Shown here piece after piece: positions 1-11,213 of a stretch of 64,000 bases of DNA. Source of the stretch: Dugong dugon (Eukaryota > Chordata > Mammalia > Sirenia > Dugongidae); contig CM057481.1 in the NCBI GenBank assembly GCA_030035585.1, forward strand, positions 8,581,128 to 8,645,127. Reading direction: 5' to 3'. A program made the position numbers and the translations under genes. Every line of letters starts with the position of its first letter. Positions within the stretch are counted from its first letter, which is position 1. A model generated the notes under the pieces. It was not told the DNA's origin and did not search any database. It worked only from the letters and a program-made list of their open reading frames with translations.

Positions 1-587
1 TTGCCAGGGGAGTGAGGAATGATGAAAGTGAGAAAACACTTCCGAATTTCCAAATGAAAGCTAATCCTGAAATTAAGAGAATGCCTCGTTAATCTGCAAG
101 CACCCAGGACGGCCTTCGGCATCTACACTCACTCTTTAACTTTCAATAACCTGTAAAAATAAAGTGGTGGAGCCAGCGTTTACGGAATACAGATTCTGCC
201 AGGCACAGAGCTACGTGCTCAGACAATGTAGAGTCCAGTTCTCTGTGCAGAAACGATCTGTACGCGCTGAGCATTTACCACTTGTGTTCACCGGTGTCAT
301 CTCATCCACGTCAGCTCCCAGCCACCCTGTTAGTCTCCACGTCGGACAAACACGAGGCTCAGAGGTGTTTCACAGCTCCCAGAGGCCACCTGGGGAGCTG
401 GTGCCAGACCAGGGCCAACACACGGGTCTGCTCGACCCCAGACAGGGTCACCTTCCCCTCTCCCGTGCTTCTCCTGTACAACGTCCCGTGGGCTCCCTGT
501 GAAGCTCAAGTGAAGTGAAGGAATCAAGTAAACAGCACCTGTGGCATTTTCGACCCATTAGTGGATGACTAAGGACTGGCCCAGAGT
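1..587. other. Upstream/intronic DNA, no gene recognised
   Basis: Non-coding, with only short open frames that lack splice context or any family resemblance. I see no recognisable repeat or RNA gene here. By position it is probably 5' flank or a 5' intron of FAM107A. Confidence 0.5.
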
Positions 588-790
588 TCCCAGGGGGTGC
601 AAACAGTTAACCCACTCGACTGCTAACTGAAAAGTTGGAGGTTCAAGTCCCCCAGAGGCACCTTAGAAGAAAGGCCTGGCGATCTACTTGCAAAAAAATC
701 AACCACTGAGAACCCTGTGGAGCACAGTTCTACTCTTGACACACCTGGGATGGCCATGAGTCAGAATCGACTTGACGGCAACTGGTTTCC
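588..790 (+). repeat. AfroSINE-type tRNA-derived SINE (variant subfamily)
   Basis: Contains the head GTTAACCCACTCGACTGCTAA and ends with GTCAGAATCGACTTGACGGC. The middle segment (AGAAGAAAGGCCTGGCGATC) differs from most copies in the window and recurs at 21,168 and 50,733. It therefore marks a distinct subfamily. Confidence 0.85.
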
Positions 791-1695
791 TTAAGCGCCG
801 ACCCGATGCTGAGTAGGTGTCCTCTCCCTTTACCCCCCACCCCACTTGCACCCCAGGAGCTATTTTCTCCTGAAGAATTCAGCAGTGTTGCAGGAAGCTC
901 GGCTTCCCTTCCCTCAGGAAAATCCACTCTGGCCTAACCCTCCCGTTAGAAACAAGGGAAGTTCCTCTACATAAGCCGCCTTGCTCAGGACAAAGCTTGC
1001 CGTGTTTTTAATTCCTCAGCAGTCTTGACAAAAATCGGTATTTATGTGTCTTTCAAGCATGTGGCTGGGACACGATGTTCCGCATGGTGAAAGTGGCCGC
1101 GCACCAGGCGAAGTACTGGTTACTATAGCAACAGTTCCTTCTTATTGACAGCAGAATAAACAGGAATGCGGAGCTGCCCCCCTTGTTGGCACACTGCGGC
1201 TGCCTCCATCCCCAGGGCTTGGGAGGTGGCCTTTCCTGCTCGCCTGGGACTTCCCGGTGGGCTGAGGAACCCGCAGTCCCGCTCCTGAGCTCCCGTCCCT
1301 GGACCGTGACTCGTGACTCAGCACCAGAAGTAAGACCATACCTGTTGTTTCACCTGCTGAGCTGGGTGCTGTTTTGGGAGGCGGGGGTGGGGGGCAGCTT
1401 TGAGCACCGAGAGCTCTCGGGGCACTGAGCTCATTGAGTTTAGGCACCTGGGCTTTGTCCCCACATCCATAAGATGATATGGAGGTGCCTCCGGCACCCT
1501 CGGTTTGGGAAAAGGATAGGAGCTAAAGAGGGGGAGCACCCACATACAGCCCTACATCCTTGTTGATCTTTGTCTTCTAAATCTACAGGTGAATCTGTGA
1601 ATCTGAACTTGCGTGTAACATGACCACCCCTGAGTCCATTACTGCCCAGTCTGGGGGTATTTTCTCTCTCTTAATAATCAGCGGGCTACAGGGTG
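791..1695. other. Unique non-coding stretch with modest CpG content
   Basis: No gene or obvious repeat. It is relatively rich in G+C near 1,080-1,280 and includes the X-box-like site at 1,119. It could contain an enhancer or an alternative 5' exon of FAM107A, but no splice-site pair could be assigned. Confidence 0.35.
1119..1132. promoter_or_regulatory. RFX X-box-like palindrome
   Basis: The 14-mer GTTACTATAGCAAC is an imperfect inverted repeat that fits the RFX X-box consensus (two GTTNC half sites facing each other). It lies in a locally CpG-containing stretch (CCGCGCACCAGGCGAAG just upstream) about 9.9 kb before the first FAM107A coding exon. The motif is read directly. A regulatory role is inference. 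Confidence 0.35.
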
Positions 1696-1900
1696 GCACG
1701 ACCGAGAGAATGTGGCATCAGACAGAGCGCAGATGGGATTCTAGCTCCGTCCTTCACCGGCTGTGTGATCTGGGGAAGTTAGATGACCTCTCTGAGACTC
1801 AGTTTCTTTGTCTGTAAAAAGGGTTAGTGATAGTACCACCTCCTCGGTTTGTTGTAAGGATATCATGAGACGTGGCTGCGAGGTGCTTAGCTCGGTAGGT
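1696..1900 (+). repeat. MIR SINE fragment
   Basis: Shows the MIR core order: a CTGTGTGATCTGGGGAAGTT-like segment, then CTCTGAGACTCAGTTTCTTT, then a GTAAAAAGGGTTAGTGATAG-type segment. It is diverged, as expected of an old mammal-wide element. Confidence 0.75.
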
Positions 1901-2915
1901 CTTAGCTGCTTTCCTTTCATATGAGTTTGGCTCAGCCCTTTGCAGTGCAGGGCAAGTCTGGGATTAGACCAGAAATTGGGGGCTACAGCATTGGACGTGT
2001 CACTTTTTGGACAGATCCTGAGCTCGGGTGGTGCCCTGGCTGCAAAGCAGCCCCAGCACCCATGTCTCTGGGTGGTTTGGATTCCGAGTGGCTCTGTTAG
2101 CTCTGTCAGTATTAAGTACCTGCCAGGATCTTCCCCATGAAGGTATCTGGAATGGAGGGCATCATGTCACTGGTGGGCCCACAGGAACATCTGGTCTGCT
2201 GACCCTTGTTCCCTGATCACCCGTGTAATGCTTTCCACCAACCTTGCCAAGAAACCTCCCAGGTCAGGCACCATGGCCAGCCCTGGGCTCCACTATGGAA
2301 TTGATTCAAAACCCTGAATGCCCACCCAGACCTTCTCTTCACAAAGCAGGTGGTCACAGTGGACCCAAGGCAAAACTTTCAGGAAGTTTGTCTTCAGTTG
2401 TTTTTCTCACAGGGTGGGAAGGTTGCATCCAAATGGAAAAGCAGCTCCGATGGGGGGCTTCCGGGCCTCAGTCACAGGCTGCTGGGGGACTGCCCTTTGG
2501 TGTCCGGCCAGTGAAATACAGCAGACACTTTCCTCATTGGGAGGAAAAGGCCAGAATGGTTAGGAAATCCACTGGCCACACTTGTCACTTTTTCTAAATG
2601 CCTCTTTTTCCTTTGCAAAGCGGTTATTGAGGAAGTCTCTCTTCTCTGACCCTCCACCCCATGAAATGCTGAACCAAGAAAGCCCCGGGTCTGTTTTGAA
2701 CTCATCAGCCTGAACAGTAGTAAGGAACAGAACAGGGGCAGAAAGGGAAGGCAGAGAAGTGGGAACACTGACCACCACCCCTGGGCGGGAGAGCCGCCAG
2801 CTGGTCCGCTCCTAAATGAAGAAGAGCCTTGCACACACAGGCCCCAAGCTGCTGGGACCAGGCTGGGGCTGCCCACTGAGAGTATGTATATCTGATTGTC
2901 CTCTGGTTACAAAAT
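1901..2915. other. Intronic or upstream DNA, no feature recognised
   Basis: Only spurious short open frames on both strands. None shows splice sites, domain resemblance or a codon pattern. Confidence 0.4.
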
Positions 2916-3123
2916 GAGCCCTGGTGCAGTGGTTAAAGCACTTGACTGCCAACTGAAAGTTCTAGCGGTTCGAAACCACCAGCAGCTCTGCAGGAGAAAG
3001 ATGTGGCAATCTACTTTTGTAGAGATTTACAGCCTTGGAAACCCTACAGCAGTTCTACTGTGTCCTGTGGGGTCGGGGGTCACTATGAGTCGGAATCCAC
3101 TCGACGGCCGTGGGTTTGGTTTT
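2916..3123 (+). repeat. AfroSINE-type SINE
   Basis: Full length, from GAGCCCTGGTGCAGTGG through the AGAAAGATGTGGCAATCTAC core to the CGGAATCCACTCGACGG tail. It retains the tRNA-derived A and B box region (GTTCGAAACC). Confidence 0.9.
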
Positions 3124-3269
3124 CTGATTACCAGGGCTCCGTTTTCTCATTGATAAAATGGGCTCACAGCGCCTCTTCTTCATTGGGATTTTCTTGAGTG
3201 TCCAGAGAGAGAAGAGGGATGTGAACCTGCCTTGTCATCTGAAAGGCACTTTGCACCTGGAAGATAATA

Positions 3270-3480
3270 GCATGATAGAAACAGACTCAGTTTTGGAGTT
3301 GGAAGAGCCTAGCTTTGCCATTGACTCTCTGTGTATCTTCGGACGAGTAGCTTCCCCTCTCAGCCTCAGTTTTCTCATCTACAAAATGGGATAATAAAAT
3401 AGCACCGCTGGCCGCCTCCCGGGGCAGTTGTGAGATCCAGGTCAGGGTGAGTGGGAAGCCCTTTGTTAAATGTCAGGTGC
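3270..3480 (+). repeat. MIR SINE
   Basis: GCCTCAGTTTTCTCATCTAC followed by AAAATGGGATAATAAAATAG is the classic MIR core. The flanks extend the similarity in both directions. Confidence 0.8.
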
Positions 3481-3514
3481 TGAGTGTGCGGTCCCCAGAG
3501 GCTTTGCCTCTGTT

Positions 3515-3705
3515 GAGCATCGCTCTGAGAGGCCCTGGGCTAAGCACAACGTGTACATCATCTCATTTCCCCCTCCAAACGGCACCACGAGTAGGTATGG
3601 CTATTATCCCTACTGCACAAGGGCTCAGAGAGGTTAAGCTACTTGCCGAAGGTCACACAGCTAGGAAGAGGTGCTGCCATGATTCAAACCCAGTCTCCTT
3701 TCAAA
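3515..3705 (+). repeat. MIR-family SINE (second copy)
   Basis: GAGAGGTTAAGCTACTTGCC followed by GAAGGTCACACAGCTAGGAA is the diagnostic segment of a MIR subfamily. Confidence 0.8.
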
Positions 3706-4283
3706 CCTCTGTTTTAATCACTCTGTTTTACTGTCTTAGGTGTCATTTGCTATAACTGATGCCCTCAAAGATAGAACCAGAACCGCCAGGAAAGGGGGGA
3801 GGTAGACAGAAGGCACACAAAGGCATTAGACAGTCTGGGGCCCCACAGCAATTCTCAGGGCGACGTGGGACCCGAGTCTCCATTAGTGCCTCTTCCCTCT
3901 GTCTCTCCTCATCACTCTCCCGCCACTGAGGCCGGGGTGAGGGGTTGATACTTGGTTGTGAAGCTGCCACCCTAATATCAGCAGCCTGGTAAGTCAGGGT
4001 CCCATCTCTCCTCCGGCCTCTCATTACCCCGGGAGACGAGGTCAGTCCCACAGTCTGGATGTTATGTGATAAGGATTTGCCATCATGCAGTCATGCAGGA
4101 CACACAATTACCTGGCTGCCTCCACCCCATACCCACACCTTCCATCTGCACCAGCTCACCCAGTCTTCACAGCATTGTGGTTCACAGAGGAGGGTCCCCG
4201 AGATTAGAGACCACGCCTGACGTCACACAGCTGCTAAGAACTGTGACCTGAGTCAGACCCACCTGCAATAACCAGCCCACCCA

Positions 4284-4421
4284 CCAACCCCTTGCCGTTG
4301 AGTCGATTCTGACTCAGTGACCCTATAGGACAAAGTAGACCTGCCCCATAGGGTTTCCAAGGATCTGAACTGCTGACCTTTTGCTTAGCAGCCGAGTTCT
4401 TAACCACTGTGCCACCAGCCC
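4284..4421 (-). repeat. AfroSINE-type SINE, internally shortened
   Basis: Reverse-complement copy running from CCGTTGAGTCGATTCTGACT to CTTAACCACTGTGCCACCAG. The middle is missing compared with full-length copies. Confidence 0.85.
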
Positions 4422-4889
4422 TCTAGGCCACCCACAGTCGGCTGAAATCACTTGGGCCAAAGCAAACAAGGTTGATTTTTTTTTTTTTTTTAACTCAGTG
4501 CTTCACAGTGAGTTGGAATCAACTGGGGTGCTTTCCAAACTCACGCAGGCCAGGCTGCTCCTCCCCCCGCTCGACCCAGACCAATAAAAGCAGAATCCCT
4601 GGGGTGGAAACCAGGCATCGGTATTTTTAAAACTTCTGACGATTTCAGTGTGAAGCCAAGGTTAAAATGTACTGATTGGACCAGTGCAGTTTTGAAGGAG
4701 GAAGGAGACAAGCCCGAATCCAGGACTAGGAACAGGATTTATTGACAGTAACTGATAACAGACAGCGGGTGCCACACTGTGCTGTTCCAGGGTGACCCGT
4801 TCCTAGCTTAGTCGTCAGGAGCCATGCCCCAGGATTGTGCAGCGCACACCTGCCTCGCTATGTGTGCAGGCCCTGGGAGCCACCACTTG

Positions 4890-5018
4890 GGGAGCCCCTC
4901 ACCCCTGCCAGGCCCTGAGCCCCTCACCCCTGCCAGGCCCTGAGCGCCTCACCCCTGCCAGGCCCTGAGCCCCTCACCCCTGCCAGGCCCTGAGCCCCTC
5001 ACCCCTGCCAGGCCTTGA
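4890..5018. repeat. 25-bp minisatellite, five units
   Basis: The unit GAGCCCCTCACCCCTGCCAG plus GCCCT is repeated about five times, with one or two substitutions in single units (for example GAGCGCCTC). High identity between units implies recent expansion. Confidence 0.9.
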
Positions 5019-5645
5019 GCCAAGCACCTTGCAAGGGTCCCCTTATTTTCTTCTTTACGACAACCTCCCAAGGGAAGGTGCTACTGTAATCCCTGTCGAC
5101 AGAGGGGAAACTACAGATCAAGAGCAGGGTTCAGCAAACTTTTCCTGTAGAGGGCCAGTCAGTAATAGTAATGAACGGGCGTGGCTATATTCCAAAGCGA
5201 GGATTTGGCCCATAGGCTGTAGTCTGCCGACTCCTGCTGGAAGGGTTAAGAAGAGGCAGAGCTGGAGTTTAAATCCACCTGAATGGCACTGGCTGCGTTT
5301 CTTTGACCACCAGTGAAGAATATTAACTAGCCACTTAACTCTCTCCTCTGGTGCCTGTCCTGCCCCTCTCCTCCCCCAGCTCTCCCTTCAGGCGTCAGTC
5401 TTTCTCTTTTTGGAGATGGTCTGATGCTCACCTTACCTCTTTGTCCCTTTGAGGCCACTTCCTCCATGTGCAGAATCCTGGATCTCACAGGATACCCCAG
5501 CAGCCTCAGAGCCCTGCAGGAGTGGCACTAGGAACCGATGACCCCTGGCCTCTACCCCAGGAGGCCCTGGGTTTACCTGGCCTCGCACCTGAGCGTTGTT
5601 GAGCAACCGCTGTGCCAGGACCTCTGCGAGGCTCTTCTACATGAG
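5019..5645. other. Non-coding, degenerate repeat debris
   Basis: The segment near 5,125-5,240 (AGGGTTCAGCAAACTTTTCC, GGCCCATAGGCTGTAGTCTG) resembles an ancient DNA transposon of the MER5 type. I see nothing coding. Confidence 0.35.
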
Positions 5646-5649
5646 ACTA

Positions 5650-5712
5650 GTCAGCCCGTTGCTGCCGAGTCGATTCCGATGCATGGCAAGCCTCTGTGCA
5701 TCAGAATAGATG
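5650..5712 (-). repeat. AfroSINE-type SINE fragment
   Basis: Only the tail end is left: CCGTTGCTGCCGAGTCGATTCC and a degraded continuation. Confidence 0.65.
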
Positions 5713-6074
5713 GAAGCCTCATTTAATTTAATTAAAAGGCAGAAAGGCTGGGGGCCCCTGCAGCCCCTTTCCCCATGCTCCCGCACACACACTTGCACGC
5801 ACATGGATCTCATGCCTGCTGTTTGCCCGAGTTCAGCGCCCTGACCAGCAAAGACAGCAGTTTCCCAGCTCTGGGCCAAAGAAATCGCCAGGTGCTTTCC
5901 CATGCCTACCTCACCACCTCCCTGACCAGGGCCTGAGAGAAATAATATCACTGACTACAGCTATCTGCTGATTTTTTAAAAAGTCCTGGAGTGCACGCTT
6001 GAGCTAGGGCTGGCCACTGATTGGACCTGCGGTGCAGGACTGGCTACGTAATTTGCAGGGCCGAGTGCAAAAAT

Positions 6075-6517
6075 TTTTATTTTCGATTGCCTCACGTGCA
6101 TGCAAAAGCTGGACAGTGAATAAGGAAGACCGAAGAAGAATTGAATTGATGCCTTTGAATTACGGTGTTGGCAAAGAATACTGAATATACCGTGGACTGC
6201 CAGAAGAACAAACAAATCTGTCTTGGAAGAAGTACAGCCAGAGTGCTCCTCAGAAGCAAGGATGGCGAGACCTCGTCTCACATACTTTGGACATGTTATC
6301 AGGAGGGACCAGTCCCTGGAGAAGGACATCATGCCTGGTAAAGTAGAGGGTCAGCAAAAAAGAGGAAGACCTTCAACAAGGTGGATTGACACAGTAACTG
6401 CAAATATGGGCTCAAACATAGCAACAATTGTGAGGGTGGCACTGGACCGGGCAGTTTTTCGTTCTGTTGTACACGGGGTTGCTAGGAGTCAGAACTGACA
6501 GTACTTAACCACACAAC
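6075..6517 (+). mobile_element. RTE-type (BovB-like) LINE, 3' end of reverse transcriptase ORF
   Basis: The frame from 6,223 encodes RPRLTYFGHVIRRDQSLEKD, then GRPSTRWIDTVT and VVHGVARSQN. This is the conserved C-terminal block of RTE/BovB LINE polyproteins (YFGHV-R-R...GRP..RW.D...VHGVA). The copy is 5'-truncated and dead. It ends in TTGCTAGGAGTCAGAACTGA, which resembles the tail of the SINEs around it. Confidence 0.85.
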
Positions 6518-7264
6518 AGTGCAAAATGAAAACGTAGGGCTCCTTGTTCAGAAGTTGTCAGGAATTCCTAGACATCGACAGCTATGCGTTAACCAACAAC
6601 AGGGCTCCGCTAAGTGCCGGGCCCCAGGCACTGGGTGGGGATGCTGGGTGGGGCCTGGGCCCAGGGCGGCCAGGCCGTCAGCTGCCTGGAGGGGTGAAGG
6701 TTCTCAGCCAGGCCAGGCAGATGTTTTTCCTCCAGATTCCAATGGACCAGAGACAGACAGACACCAGTGGAAGTGGAAGAAAGCAAAGCCACATAAAGAA
6801 CTCCCTAAGGCTGCTGACGGTTTCTCTCCGCAGGGCTGCTAGAATGGCCTCCTTAAAATCAGATCACACGCCTTCTCTCCGGGGCTGGAACCCCCCCTCC
6901 ACCCTCACTCCAAACACCCTTCCCACCGCTCGCCACTTGGGCCACACTATGCTTTTGTGTTCACTGAACAGACCGAGCTTGTTCCAAGTACATGAGTCAC
7001 CCATGCTGTCCCTCCTGCTTGTTCTCAGCCGTCAGATCTCATGTCAAATGTCACCTCCGCAGACAGGCCCTCCCCCTGCCCTGGCCTCCTGCTGTCGTCT
7101 GTCCCAGCCCACCTGTGTCCTTCATGGCACGTGTCACAATTGGTGACTGTTTATTTTATTGGTTTGTGCACATGGTCCTTGTCCACCTTGCTGGTAGAAC
7201 GTCAGCTCTTCAAGAGCGGGGACCTAACCCGTTTAGTTCACCTCTGAGTTCCCAGTGTCTACCG
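6518..7264. other. Non-coding stretch, no gene recognised
   Basis: Several overlapping open frames exist but none resembles a known protein. The part near 6,960-7,240 carries L2/MIR-like text (CTCTTCAAGAGCGGGGACCT). It is best read as intronic or upstream DNA. Confidence 0.35.
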
Positions 7265-7468
7265 CCCGAACCCCATTGCTGTCAAGTTGATTCCGACTCA
7301 TGACAACCCTAGAGGACAGAGTAGAGCTGCCCCGTAGGGTTTTCTAGGCTGTAATCTTTACAGGAGCAGACAGCAAGATCTTTTCTTCCGCAGAGCAGCT
7401 GGTGGGTTCAAACCACTGACCTTTCAGTTGGCAGCTGAGCGCTTAACCATGGTGCCACCAGGGCTTCT
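7265..7468 (-). repeat. AfroSINE-type SINE, full length
   Basis: Runs from CCCCATTGCTGTCAAGTTGA to CTTAACCATGGTGCCACCAG, including the AATCTTTACAGGAGCAGAC core. Confidence 0.9.
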
Positions 7469-7529
7469 TCGCTGACCTTAAAATAGGGAGAGTATCCTGG
7501 ATTATCCAGGTGGGCCCAGTGTAATCATA

Positions 7530-7740
7530 AACCAAACCCAAAGCCCGTTGCTATCGAGTCAATTCCAACTCATAGCAACACTATAGGACAGAGTAGAACC
7601 GCCCTGCAGGATTTCCAAGGCTGTAAATCTTTACGGAAGCTGACTGCCACATCTTTCTCCCGCGGAGCCTGTGGGGGATTCAGACTGCTGACCTTTTGGT
7701 TAGCAGCCAGGTGCTTAATTAAGCACAGCACCACCAAGGG
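7530..7740 (-). repeat. AfroSINE-type SINE, full length
   Basis: Runs from ACCAAACCCAAAGCCCGTTG to GCACAGCACCACCAAGGG, in tandem with the copy at 7,265 and on the same strand. Confidence 0.9.
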
Positions 7741-7800
7741 TATCTACCACAGTACCTGGCAAATTATAGGAACTCAACCATTTATGGAATGAATGAATTA

Positions 7801-8430
7801 TTTACAATATTTTTTTAGAACAGTTTTCGGTTCACAGAGAAAGTGTGCAGAAAGTAGGGTTCCTATTTACCCTCCCCCCCATTAACATCTTGCATTCCTG
7901 CAGTTACAGTTGACGAGCCTATATCGGTACACTGTTACTAACGGAAGTTCACCGTTTATATCAGGGTTCACTCTCGGTGTTGCACAGGCCTGTGGGTTTT
8001 GACAAATGCTTAATGTCATGTGTCTATCATTACAGCATCATGCAGAAGATTTTCACTGCCCTAAAATGCCCAGTGCTCCACCTCTTAGCTTCCCCTCTCC
8101 CCCGGCCCCTTGCAATCACGGATCTTTTCACTGTCTCTGTAGTTTTACCTTTTCCAGAACATCATGAAGTTGGAATCATACAGTACGTAGCTTTCTTCAG
8201 ACTGGCTTCTTTCCCTCAGCAGTACGCATTTAAGGTTCCTTCATGTCTTTTTGGTGGCTTGATAACTCACTTCTTTTGTCACTGAATCATACCCCATTGG
8301 TACGCAAGGTCACCTAGATTTTCACCTCTCTTATCTTCTAGAAGTTGTGTAGTTTTGAATCTTAGATCTATGATCCATTTTGAGTTAATTTCTGTGAAAG
8401 GCATATGAACGAATGTTTTTACGACCACGC
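7801..8430 (-). mobile_element. Old L1 (L1M-type) fragments
   Basis: In reverse orientation it carries L1M 3'-UTR text (CCTGTGGGTTTTGACAAATG near 7,990; GTTGGAATCATACAGTACGT near 8,170) and then ORF2-end text (GATCTATGATCCATTTTGAG near 8,370). It is diverged and non-functional. Confidence 0.6.
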
Positions 8431-8965
8431 GTTTTCTCAACGGTCATTCTTATTATGCAGAAGCTTTTAATATTATGCATTTATTTTTGATCTAGCCACA
8501 TCACCGAATTCTCTCATTAGTTCCAAATGCTTTTCTGTTCATCTGTTTGGGGATGTGGGATATATAACTATATCCGATGCAAATATTAATTCTGCCATCT
8601 CCCTTCCTAAATTTACACAACTTATTTCTGTTTCCTGCCTTATCACTTTGGCAACATAGTTCTTTAGAATATGGTCTCAGTGGTGAAAATTTGTAGCTCT
8701 GGGGCACAAAGGGGCCAAAGGCAAGGAACTGCAGCAGTGATTTAAATGCTGTGATGAGGGTGTGATAAAGGCCTGGGTAGGACGAGAGGCTAAGGATGTA
8801 TGAAGGAAAGAGTGCAGCTGAGCATGACTCAGGTAAGGACTGAGGGGACTTAGTAATGAGAACAGGCAGCAAAAAAAATCCCAAAACTCCAATCTGAACC
8901 AGTGTGTTCTAATTTATTGGCACCTAGACAACTTGATCTCATCAACTAAGAAAAAAAATTTTTTT

Positions 8966-9161
8966 TCAGTTGCCATTGAGTTAATTCTGACTCATGGCAA
9001 CCCCATGTGTGTCAGAGTAGAATTGTGCTCCATAGGGTTTTTGATGGCTGGTTTTTTGGAAGCAGATCGCCAGGCCTTTCTTCCGAGGTGCCTCTGGGTG
9101 GACTTGAGCTTCCAACCTGTCAGTTAGCAGCTGAGCACATGAAACGTTTGCAGCAACCAGG
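8966..9161 (-). repeat. AfroSINE-type SINE (variant subfamily)
   Basis: Contains CAGTTGCCATTGAGTTAATT, CATGTGTGTCAGAGTAGAAT and GCCAGGCCTTTCTTCCGAGG, the reverse complement of the variant seen at 588. Confidence 0.8.
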
Positions 9162-9189
9162 TACTCCTAACTAAGAATACACCCACACT

Positions 9190-9206
9190 GGGGGGGGGGG
9201 GGGGGG
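9190..9206 (+). repeat. Run of 17 G
   Basis: Uninterrupted G17 directly after an AfroSINE remnant. It is likely variable in length and hard to sequence. Confidence 0.9.
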
Positions 9207-10582
9207 AATTGATATAGCCAACTGTTTATTTTGTCAAGTGCCCATAGTTTTAAGTAACAACCAAATACCATCACACCCATTTTTAAGGACCAAAAAATTA
9301 GGAAGGTTATAACCTGACAACAAACTTAGCCTTATGAAAAGAGACAGAGGGAAGTTAATTAGAATTCTCATTCCAGAAACAGTTCTGAGAATGTGAATTC
9401 AAGAAAAAATCAGCAGATATATTTCTATGCTCTCATGCTTAATCAGGCTACATCCAAAACATAATAATTAACACTTCTTCCAGTTTACACAGCACCTCTA
9501 CATATGGGGTCTCCCTTAATCCTCCTGACAGCATCCTGCAATGGGTGCAGTATCCCCAGGGTGCCTACATTCCCATGACATGCCATTCTGCATTTTACAC
9601 CCCGTCAAACCCCCTCCTCCTGTAGTTTACCGACCCCAGCGAGCTGTTACTCACGTCCGTGTTTTTGCATTTACCTGGAGAACTCCTGTTCATCTATAAA
9701 ACCCCATTCATGCTGGGAATGGCTTCCGTTCTCTTCCAAGTGGGGCAGAGAAGTGAGGGTCTGTCCACAAGCAATGTGGGGTCATCACAAGGGGACAGTC
9801 TGGCCCTGGCCTAGGCCAAGCCTCAGCAGGGGACTAAAGTCTGGTGTGTGAAATGGGGACCACTCCCTCAGTCATCACATGGCACTCGCTCCCCAAGACC
9901 AACCGCTGAGCCTTGGTTTCCTCTTCTGTACAACCTGAAAGGCTTCGTTATCAATTACCAACAAATGTTTATTGTCTATTGCATACCAGACACTGCCAGT
10001 GGCTGGCGCGTTAAAGGGGCTCAGCCTCGGCGGCGAAGCTGCACTTGGTGAAGGGGCCGACCCAATGCCTGCTGCTTCAGCGCAGTTGCTACAGGCGGCT
10101 AACAGCCAGGCAGTGTCTGCTCCCTTGAGACTTTTTGTCTTTTAAGAAGTCTTTTTTTTCCCCTTATACTTGCTTTTTGGACATTTCAAGACTGTATGGA
10201 GACAGCTTGTAGAGGAGGGAGCCCTTCTGCCTGAATGTCAAGAAAACTGGCAAATTTCAGGCTGCGATGGCGGAAGTGAGGTCATTGAGAGGAAGCCAGA
10301 CATCTGCATAGAAGACAAGAACCATCCTTTTGTTACTAGGGACGCAGCAGTCCCCGGGCTTTATACTCTCCTCTTTGATCTAGAAAAAGGGAAACTCTGG
10401 AAAAGTCTCCGAGGGAATCTGGAACTAACCGGGGGGTTGGACAATAAAGGGGGATGTTTTCTCTTCATCACTGGGTTTATCCGAGTTCTCCTTAACAAGC
10501 ACATATGACGCTATTTAAATCTCTCTTCTTTTTCTGTACGAGCTTATTGAAAAACAGAAACTCAAATGTAATTCCTTTTATC
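9207..10582. other. Non-coding, 5' side of FAM107A
   Basis: A 112-codon open frame at 10,170-10,508 (+) has no start context, splice sites or family resemblance, so I do not call it a gene. One or more 5' untranslated exons of FAM107A should lie upstream of 11,039, because that exon begins at a splice acceptor. I could not place them. Confidence 0.35.
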
Positions 10583-10752
10583 CAAAACCAAAACATACCT
10601 ATTGCTGTTGAATCGATTCCGACTCCTAGCAACCCTATAGGACGGAGTAGAACTGCCTCATAGGATTTCCAAGGAGCAGCTGGTGGATTTGAACTACCAA
10701 CCTTTTGGTTAGCAGCTGAGCTCTTAGCCACTTAACCACTGCACCTCCAGAG
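10583..10752 (-). repeat. AfroSINE-type SINE
   Basis: Runs from AACATACCTATTGCTGTTGA to CACTTAACCACTGCACCTCC. The internal core is shortened. Confidence 0.85.
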
Positions 10753-11038
10753 ATCCAATTCCTTTTATAGTGGGGGGAAATTGTTATTTGCTAAGTTAGG
10801 CTCAAAATGTATACATGTGCCAACCCATATTCTGTGATCCTGTATCACTTTACCTCTATAGCCCAGACATTTTACAGAATTGTCTGCAATCTTCACGGCA
10901 ACCCTGTTCATAGAATCAATTATTTCCATTTCACAGATGAAGAAACCAAGGCTCAGGCCAGGTAGCTTTCCCAGGGCCACATGGTATGGGTGGGATTCTG
11001 GACCCAGCTCTGATCTCCTCCTCTGCCCACCTCCACAG

Positions 11039-11213
11039 CCTCCATGTACTCGGAGATCCAGAGGGAGCGGGCAGACATCGGTGGCATGATGGCCCGGCCA
11101 GAGTACAGGGAGAGGAACCCTGAGCTCATCAAACCCAAGAAGCTACTGAACCCCGTGAAGGCCTCCCGGAGCCACCAGGAGCTGCACCGCGAGCTGCTCA
11201 TGAACCACAGAAG
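11039..11213 (+). CDS. FAM107A: FAM107A first coding exon
   Basis: The acceptor CCACCTCCACAG precedes 11,039, five untranslated bases (CCTCC) follow, and the ATG is at 11,044. The exon codes for residues 1-56 plus two bases of Arg57 and ends at the donor AAG|GTAGGG. The start is the conserved MYSEIQRE methionine. An in-frame MM at residues 15-16 is internal to the conserved block and is not the start. Confidence 0.96.

Noticed and set aside
6223..6498. Possible small gene (GHVIRRDQ... protein)
   Set aside because: It is the C-terminal block of an RTE LINE polyprotein, not a host gene.
6544..7146. 200-codon plus-strand open frame
   Set aside because: It crosses the end of an RTE fragment and unique C-rich DNA, has a proline- and leucine-rich chance composition, and overlaps open frames in other phases.
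10170..10508. 112-codon plus-strand open frame upstream of FAM107A
   Set aside because: No similarity I recognise, no splice sites, and the frame ends in low-complexity DNA. FAM107A starts at 11,044 and does not need it.
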